A DNA stretch of 28,494 bases, taken from NCBI GenBank assembly GCA_964424035.1, contig CAYRHB010000039.1, positions 1-28,494 on the forward strand, read 5' to 3'. The number at the start of each line of letters is the position of its first letter. The first letter of the stretch is position 1. Below the pieces are notes generated by a model. It had not been told where the DNA came from. It did not search any database and worked only from the letters and a program-made list of their open reading frames with translations. This document shows, piece after piece, positions 23,934 to 28,494 of this stretch. The stretch is from Leptolinea sp964424035 (lineage in GTDB: Bacteria > Chloroflexota > Anaerolineae > Anaerolineales > Anaerolineaceae). The position numbers were made by a program, and so were the translations under genes.

Positions 23934-24787
23934 AGTCAGGTCCATTTTTGAAAGGGACAAAAAACCGGCCGGTGAGTATTCGTCGACCGGTTTTACTCCT
24001 TTTTACCTTCCTGCTGATCTTCGCACCCACGTGCCTGATAAAAACCAATCCTGTTCATGCCGGTTCATCCCCAGGAACAATGAATATCACCCCCAACCCG
24101 GTGTTGGAAGATTTCAAAGTCCCGGAATCGGGAGAACCAGTAATCCTGTCTCCCGGAAATGATGCCCGAATTATGTCACCGTTAATGCTCAAACTGGCAA
24201 CCAGACCCGGCGATGATGGTATGATCCGAGTTGAGCTTCTGGGACATGATAACCGGCTTATCTTCCGGAAACTCCTCGATTATGGACAATACAAGGGAAA
24301 AACCCTGTTGATCGAACAGGAGATACCCTTTGAGATAAGGTCAGAAGAATCAGCACGGCTTCAGGTAATTTTGGAAAATTCCAAAGGGAAACCAATTTTC
24401 CTTACGTCAGTGCATCTGACTCTCATCAACATTCATGGAACTGAAACCGCAGGCGATGATGTTGTTTTTCCCCGTTTTATGATCGAACAACCGGCTGCCG
24501 GAGAAACAGTCCAGGGAGAATTTCTGGTCATAAAGGGTGGAATCAAACCGATAAACAATACACCTATCGTGGTGGAGTTGATCGCGTCCGACTGGCATAC
24601 ATTAACATCCAAAATTGTTGGCATTAATATCCCTGCTGACCGGACCGCGTATACACCAATCGAAGTCAAACTTCCATATAAAACGAGCACTCAGATACCG
24701 GCGACATTGCGTATCCGCCAGGAAAGCAGCACTTTGATAAATGGAACAGTACTTCTTTGGAGTGAGATGGTCACCCTTGTAAAATAA
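23930..24787 (+). CDS. Secreted or anchored protein with Ig-like domains, unknown function
   Basis: I do not recognise this 285-residue protein. A basic N terminus (KKNRP...RR region) precedes a hydrophobic segment (about 20-38) and a possible cleavage site after VHA. The mature part has two beta-rich stretches. The first (about 65-165) starts with PVILSPGNDARI, and the second (about 185-285) with FMIEQPAAGETVQGEFLV. Both resemble the Ig-like folds found in bacterial surface or spore-germination proteins. No catalytic residues stand out. The GTG start overlaps the M32 stop by 4 nt, so it is probably read with serA and the peptidase, and the terminator 3 bases after it ends the operon. Confidence 0.78.
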   Translation: MKSGPFLKGTKNRPVSIRRPVLLLFTFLLIFAPTCLIKTNPVHAGSSPGTMNITPNPVLEDFKVPESGEPVILSPGNDARIMSPLMLKLATRPGDDGMIRVELLGHDNRLIFRKLLDYGQYKGKTLLIEQEIPFEIRSEESARLQVILENSKGKPIFLTSVHLTLINIHGTETAGDDVVFPRFMIEQPAAGETVQGEFLVIKGGIKPINNTPIVVELIASDWHTLTSKIVGINIPADRTAYTPIEVKLPYKTSTQIPATLRIRQESSTLINGTVLLWSEMVTLVK

Positions 24788-24823
24788 AAATCCGGGATGA
24801 TTTCAAGACATCCCGGATTTTTT
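24788..24823. terminator. Bidirectional intrinsic terminator
   Basis: AAATCCGGGATG (24788-24799) pairs perfectly with CATCCCGGATTT (24809-24820) around a 9-nt loop, followed by T's to 24823. The A-rich bases to the left provide T's on the minus strand. It can stop both the serA operon (plus) and the L,D-transpeptidase gene (minus). Confidence 0.92.
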
Positions 24824-24845
24824 CTCTGCAATCAGTCTAAAAAGT

Positions 24846-26009
24846 TTATGCGCCACCATCGGTATAGAATGCCGGATCTGTGGGGGTCTTTCCGGTAGGA
24901 TCATAAACATATACATAATCACCCACTTCAGCCCAATCATAAAGCCAGCGTGCATCACCAATGGAAAGGTTTACACAACCATGTGATGCGTCATAACCAA
25001 ACCGGGCGTGCCAGTAGGCACCGTGTAAAGCGCGCAGCTTATCAAAATACATGGTCCAGGGAACATCTTCCAGATAGTAGTACCCTGATCGATCTCCCGA
25101 GAAATCACCGCTCATGGTTTCTTTGTCTTTTTTCTGGTAGATCTTGAAAAGACCGGGTTGTGTGAAGAATGGATCAGTTCCGGTTGAAACCAGCGTGGCA
25201 AAAACCATCCGGTTATTATCATAAATAGATAGAGATTGTTCCGCCAGGTTGATATCCACCCAACGTCCGTTTGTGACTCCCTCTGGCGCAACCGTCTTGG
25301 GAATAACACGGCCAATGATCCGGTCTTCGATCCATTCACCCAACCCGATCATGACCCAGGTGGTATCACCCACAGTTCTGGTGGCGGAAATGGCATACAA
25401 TTCACCCTGCAATACTTCTTTCTTTATTTCGGGTGCACTGAAATCCGGGCTGGTGCGCGGTTTTCCCGGTGTAAGGATCCATCCAAATTCTGTTTTGGGA
25501 GTACTATGGACGATAAGTCCCTGGAAGGTGGGAGGCGCGGCACGTGCCACATCGCCCCCATCCAGCCACATACCTGAGCTGGATTGGAAGTACCGGCCTA
25601 AATCGGTATCCTGGATATAACTGTAGGAAATGTACCGGGTCGCCCCGGCGAGTTGATATGTTGCCGTACGTCCATCAGCCTGGGCTAGCGAACCATATAA
25701 AGGAGCACTGGGAGATACAATTTTCGCATATTTATATGGGACGTCATTTAGCGCAAGGGAAGGTTTACTAACCGGCAACGATGGGGCTGGATAAATGATT
25801 CCATCCTTGGCCATCTGTGTTAAAACCGAAGATGGTCCGGCAAGCAGGCAGGAATCCGGCTCTGTCAGGTAGACTCCCGGTAAACAAATCACTTCACCTG
25901 TAATATCGCTGGTTGATGAAACCGGAATTGAATTGGCATCAGCCGAAAAAATTCCGGCATTGGTCAGAAATAAAGATAGAATTCCGGTTGTGATCAGAAA
26001 TTTACGCAT
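24846..26009 (-). CDS. L,D-transpeptidase (YkuD family)
   Basis: The 387-residue exported protein has a signal peptide (about 1-24). Its middle part (about 90-240) is rich in aromatic and beta-forming residues and probably contains SH3-like modules that bind the cell wall. The YkuD domain (about 255-375) carries HGAYWH and the catalytic SHGCVNLS motif, with His343 and Cys345. Such enzymes make 3-3 peptidoglycan cross-links or attach proteins to peptidoglycan; presence fits a cell with peptidoglycan. The ATG has TTGAGG 5 bases upstream. It stands alone, ended by the shared terminator, and its 5' side faces the cold-shock gene. Confidence 0.95.
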   Translation of the reverse strand: MRKFLITTGILSLFLTNAGIFSADANSIPVSSTSDITGEVICLPGVYLTEPDSCLLAGPSSVLTQMAKDGIIYPAPSLPVSKPSLALNDVPYKYAKIVSPSAPLYGSLAQADGRTATYQLAGATRYISYSYIQDTDLGRYFQSSSGMWLDGGDVARAAPPTFQGLIVHSTPKTEFGWILTPGKPRTSPDFSAPEIKKEVLQGELYAISATRTVGDTTWVMIGLGEWIEDRIIGRVIPKTVAPEGVTNGRWVDINLAEQSLSIYDNNRMVFATLVSTGTDPFFTQPGLFKIYQKKDKETMSGDFSGDRSGYYYLEDVPWTMYFDKLRALHGAYWHARFGYDASHGCVNLSIGDARWLYDWAEVGDYVYVYDPTGKTPTDPAFYTDGGA

Positions 26010-26155
26010 TCATACCTCAATAACAATTCATTTTTGAATGGAACGATTCTACTCCAAATTGACCTCACATTACGGTTGATGTGCGGTTTGCAATCTCATA
26101 ACAGATTTCATAACAGGAAATGGAGTAATTTAAATTTACCTGATGGTTAATTTTC

Positions 26156-26184
26156 TTGACAGCCAATATATGTCGTGATAACCT
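26156..26184 (+). promoter_or_regulatory. Probable sigma-70 promoter of the cold-shock gene
   Basis: A perfect -35 TTGACA lies at 26156-26161. A TGTGATAAC stretch downstream supplies an imperfect -10 (GATAAC at 26177-26182 with a 15-base spacer, or TAACCT at 26179-26184 with 17). Transcription would start near 26190, leaving a leader of about 85 bases before the ATG. Confidence 0.5.
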
Positions 26185-26196
26185 TGCGAAACGTAT

Positions 26197-26241
26197 GGAA
26201 GACCACTGACTCATTTTTCAAACAGTTGTCAGTGGTTTTTC
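26197..26241 (+). promoter_or_regulatory. Terminator-like hairpin in the cold-shock leader (possible attenuator)
   Basis: ACCACTGAC (26202-26210) pairs exactly with GTCAGTGGT (26228-26236) around a 17-nt loop. The stem extends outward to 14 bp with two G-U pairs, into a T-rich 3' arm. It lies between the -35/-10 region and the start codon, with the T run on the plus-strand side only. It could be a leader attenuator or a stabilising structure. Confidence 0.6.
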
Positions 26242-26274
26242 TTGCCAAATTACCATTGTATGGAGAGTTTTAGA

Positions 26275-26487
26275 ATGTCAGAACGTTTGATGGGGACCGT
26301 AAAGTGGTTCAACGCCACGAAAGGCTATGGTTTCATTGGCCGTGATGAAGGGGAAGATGTTTTCGTTCACTTCTCCGCCGTTGATATGGAGGGCTACCGC
26401 CGCCTGAAAGAAGGACAAAAAGTGGAATTCTCCGTTGAGCAGGGGCCGAAAGGGCTTCAGGCTGCCAACGTGATCCCGATATCTTGA
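26275..26487 (+). CDS. Cold-shock domain protein
   Basis: This 70-residue protein is a single cold-shock (OB-fold) domain that binds single-stranded nucleic acid and can act as an RNA chaperone. KGYGFIGR corresponds to RNP1 and DVFVHFS to RNP2; GTVKWFN is the standard opening. The ATG at 26275 has GGAGAG 7 bases upstream, while earlier in-frame ATGs at 26242 and 26260 precede or overlap that site and are rejected. The gene has its own promoter, a structured leader and a strong terminator, so it is monocistronic. Regulation by temperature is not shown by sequence alone. Confidence 0.97.
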   Translation: MSERLMGTVKWFNATKGYGFIGRDEGEDVFVHFSAVDMEGYRRLKEGQKVEFSVEQGPKGLQAANVIPIS

Positions 26488-26507
26488 AACTGCAATAAAT
26501 GAAACGC

Positions 26508-26532
26508 AAACCGCCCTCACGGGCGGTTTTTT
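26508..26532. terminator. Bidirectional intrinsic terminator after the cold-shock gene
   Basis: AAACCGCCC (26508-26516) and GGGCGGTTT (26521-26529) form a perfect GC-rich stem with loop TCAC, followed by six T (26527-26532). The stop codon of the convergent DUF218 gene lies at its right edge, and A's on the left could serve the minus strand. Confidence 0.92.
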
Positions 26533-27151
26533 AATCTATTTTTCGCGTGATGATATAGCCAAACAGTTTAATATATTCATAGGTTGTATTCTGCCAACCG
26601 GCTGCCGAGAGCCACCAGGTGGATGAAGAATACCAACTGTTTCTGACCGGTCGGACAAGAATCTCGGTTTCTGTATCCTGAAATACTTCCTTCCATATCA
26701 TGCGGGTTCGCAGTGTATGGTATGGGTCCGTTACCACGATCAATTTTTGGGGATGCAGGCTTTGAACCAGTGTTCGCACATCCTTGGCTTCGTCGCGCGT
26801 ACTGGCTGCGTTCCGCGGTGTGATCTTAATGGCGCCTCCCGGGATACCCGCGTTCAGAAGAACCAGACGGAGTTCTCTTGAATACTCCGCGTTATATTCC
26901 TCCAGAACGGCGCCGGTTTCGGTCAGGATGACCGTATCCGCATATTCCTCTTGGTAAAGCCGGATGGCTTCCTGGATTCTTTCCTCACTGCCGCCGCTTA
27001 AAACAACAATGGCATCTGCTTTTTGGAGCGGATCAGCCACCACAAGGATTCCACCCAATGCCGTCAGAAACCCGGCCGTAAGAACCGGCAGGGCAACTAA
27101 CCAGAACAGGCAGCAAGCCTTCTTATTAATACGCCGGGTCTTCTTTTCCAT
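26531..27151 (-). CDS. DUF218-family membrane protein (SanA/YdcF/ElyC-like)
   Basis: The 206-residue protein has one N-terminal membrane segment (about 14-38) and an extracytoplasmic DUF218 domain. Family landmarks are ADAIVVLSGG (about 45-54), STRDEA near 117 and VVTDPYHTLR near 138-147. E. coli relatives SanA and ElyC affect envelope integrity and peptidoglycan or envelope polysaccharide pathways, so an envelope role is likely here; the reaction is not known. The ATG at 27151 has only a weak ribosome site. It is divergent from the 73-residue membrane gene. Confidence 0.92.
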   Translation of the reverse strand: MEKKTRRINKKACCLFWLVALPVLTAGFLTALGGILVVADPLQKADAIVVLSGGSEERIQEAIRLYQEEYADTVILTETGAVLEEYNAEYSRELRLVLLNAGIPGGAIKITPRNAASTRDEAKDVRTLVQSLHPQKLIVVTDPYHTLRTRMIWKEVFQDTETEILVRPVRNSWYSSSTWWLSAAGWQNTTYEYIKLFGYIITRKID

Positions 27152-27231
27152 ATTAAGATTCTACCAGAGACAAAAGGTTGGATTTCTGCAACCCGATTAC
27201 GTGAACTCCGTATATAGTTCTGGAGGCAAAA

Positions 27232-27453
27232 ATGTCTGAATCAAAACACATCCCCTTTTTACTCTGGCCATTCTACGCGATCTGGAAATTGATCGAATGG
27301 ATATTCCTGCTCACAGGCCGGTTGATCGGCGTCATTCTGGGGCTGGTACTGATGATCGTCGGTATTGTTCTTACCATCACAGTCGTTGGAGCGATCGTGG
27401 GTATCCCGTTTATTGTCATCGGTTTCCTTCTGACTTTAAAATCGATCTTCTAA
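27232..27453 (+). CDS. Small membrane protein, unknown function
   Basis: The 73-residue product is almost wholly hydrophobic after a short polar start. It has a Trp-rich first segment (about 8-28) and a Gly/Ile/Val-rich segment or pair of segments (about 31-72). I cannot assign a family with confidence. A good GGAGG site (27222-27226) precedes the ATG at normal spacing, which supports translation. Its TAA overlaps the stop codon of the convergent aminotransferase gene by 3 bases. Candidates include a small stress or envelope membrane protein, but nothing in the sequence decides. Confidence 0.75.
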   Translation: MSESKHIPFLLWPFYAIWKLIEWIFLLTGRLIGVILGLVLMIVGIVLTITVVGAIVGIPFIVIGFLLTLKSIF

Positions 27454-28494
27454 GCAGATATCTTTTCCAGCGCAGTCTTCATCCGTTCAAGGGCTTCGTT
27501 TAGCATGGCTCTGGTGCAACCAAAGTTCATTCTGACGAAGCCTTTTCCCTGAATGCCAAACGATTCGCCATTATTGAATGCGATTAATGCCTTCTTCAGG
27601 AAGAAATCGTATGGATTTTCAATTAGACCGGCATACCGGCAGTCCAACCAGGCAAGGTAGGTGCCTTCCGGATTGATCATACGGATTTGCGGCATCTCAC
27701 GTTCCAATGTGTTTTTAAGAAAATCCCGGTTACCTTCAAGGTAAATCAATAGATCTTCCAACCAGGGTTGGCCTGACTGGTAGGCAGCCATGGCTGCCGT
27801 AATTCCGAGCATATTAATATTCCCGGTAATACCCCTCATCGCTTTTATATACTGGTCACGCAGATCCTTGTTCTGGATAATGGCAAACGAACAATCCAGA
27901 CCCGCGATATTGTATGTTTTGCTCGGAGCCATTAATGTGATGGTTTGTTGGGCAATTTCAGGATTGATCGACGCAAGTGGAATATGGGTATACCCGTTGT
28001 AAACAAGATCACAATGGATCTCATCTGAACAGACGACAACATTATTCTTCAGGCATATCTCAGCCATCTGCTCCAATTCGCCCTGTGAAAACACCCGTCC
28101 AACCGGATTATGCGGATTGCACAGCAAAAACAATCTGGTATTCAGGGCAGCTTTTTGTTCGAAGTCCTCAAAATCAATGCCATAGGTTCCGTTTTCATCC
28201 TGGATCAGCGGGTTGTCAAGAGTGGTTAATCCGGCATACCCGGCTGCTTTAAAGAATGGTGGATAAACCGGCGGTTGTATCAACACAGCCCCTTCATTGT
28301 CGGCTACTGCATGAGCTGCGATGTTGAATCCAACAACCACGCCCGGTGTAAACACAATATCTTCCGGTTTGATTATCCATGCGTATTTTTCGGCAAGTCG
28401 ATTTACAACCAGAGTTCGAAATTCCTTGGGGTCACCGGAATATCCAAAAACCCCTTTTTCTATACGGTAATTTAAACCAGCAATAAAACCGGTT
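27450..28494 (-). CDS. patB: PatB/MalY-type aminotransferase (C-S beta-lyase), N-terminal part cut off
   Basis: The frame stays open to the window's right edge, so the start is outside. The visible 347 residues form a fold-type I PLP enzyme. KPEDIVFTPGVV is typical of the PatB/MalY group; CNPHNPVGR and CSDEIHCDL carry the cofactor-contacting Asn and Asp, SKTYNIAGL holds the Schiff-base lysine, and FVRMNFGC carries the carboxylate-binding Arg. Such enzymes cleave cystathionine or cysteine conjugates to homocysteine or thiols, pyruvate and ammonia, or act as aminotransferases. A GTG at 28355 lies inside the conserved region and is not the start, since upstream codons still read family sequence (GVFGYSGDP). 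It is convergent with the small membrane gene. Confidence 0.93.
   Translation of the reverse strand, partial: TGFIAGLNYRIEKGVFGYSGDPKEFRTLVVNRLAEKYAWIIKPEDIVFTPGVVVGFNIAAHAVADNEGAVLIQPPVYPPFFKAAGYAGLTTLDNPLIQDENGTYGIDFEDFEQKAALNTRLFLLCNPHNPVGRVFSQGELEQMAEICLKNNVVVCSDEIHCDLVYNGYTHIPLASINPEIAQQTITLMAPSKTYNIAGLDCSFAIIQNKDLRDQYIKAMRGITGNINMLGITAAMAAYQSGQPWLEDLLIYLEGNRDFLKNTLEREMPQIRMINPEGTYLAWLDCRYAGLIENPYDFFLKKALIAFNNGESFGIQGKGFVRMNFGCTRAMLNEALERMKTALEKISA

Noticed and set aside
1..28494. Prophage, integron, insertion sequence, CRISPR array or defence island
   Set aside because: No transposase, integrase, cas, restriction or phage structural gene was recognised, no regularly spaced repeats were seen, and base composition looks even across the window. 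The tRNA at the left edge shows no attachment-site duplicate in the window that I could find.

Overview
The window (about 28.5 kb, GC in the high 40s by eye) is chromosomal and gene-dense. It looks like a member of the Chloroflexota, probably Anaerolineae-like. That placement is an inference from gene content: a sortase of a type I associate with this phylum, a YknXYZ/MacAB-like exporter with no outer-membrane factor, many lipoproteins and secreted multi-domain proteins, and mixed ATG/GTG/TTG starts behind good Shine-Dalgarno sites. No insertion sequence, phage gene, CRISPR array or toxin-antitoxin pair was recognised. No gene-free stretch exceeds 300 bases; the longest (26010-26274) holds a promoter and a hairpin leader for a cold-shock gene.

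Left part (1-6523): the 3' two thirds of a tRNA-Val, a polytopic membrane protein of unknown function, then hpt-purA (purine salvage and AMP synthesis), closed by a clear intrinsic terminator. Two lipoproteins follow, a deacetylase-like protein and an alpha/beta-hydrolase. Convergent to them is an EAL-HDOD signalling protein with a TTG start.

Middle (6720-14011): a 1304-residue surface M23 metallopeptidase with a membrane segment at each end and a chain of beta-sandwich modules, then a minus-strand pair gmk-rhomboid with a 4-nt overlap, a small FmdB-type zinc ribbon gene, and a membrane-anchored HExxH metalloprotease of unnamed family.

The most interesting region is 14113-20842. It is a tightly packed plus-strand operon: adaptor 1, a secreted ELW-repeat/sortase fusion, adaptor 2, an ABC ATPase and a MacB/FtsX-type permease. 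Two junctions are TAATG overlaps. The two adaptors have the same length and flank the sortase gene. The sortase protein carries nine degenerate ELW-type repeats, an internal MPATG motif like a sortase recognition sequence, and a complete His-Cys-Arg set. I propose an exporter-sortase system that moves and fixes material at the cell surface. The divergent HExxH protease may belong to it.

Right part (20828-28494): a DUF3109 protein; a probable operon of a short phosphoglycerate dehydrogenase, an M32 carboxypeptidase and a secreted protein; an L,D-transpeptidase; a cold-shock protein with a terminator-like hairpin in its leader; a DUF218 (SanA/ElyC-like) membrane protein; a 73-residue membrane protein; and the 3' part of a PatB/MalY-type aminotransferase that runs off the end. 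Several convergent pairs share bidirectional terminators or overlap at their stop codons. Much of the window concerns the cell envelope.
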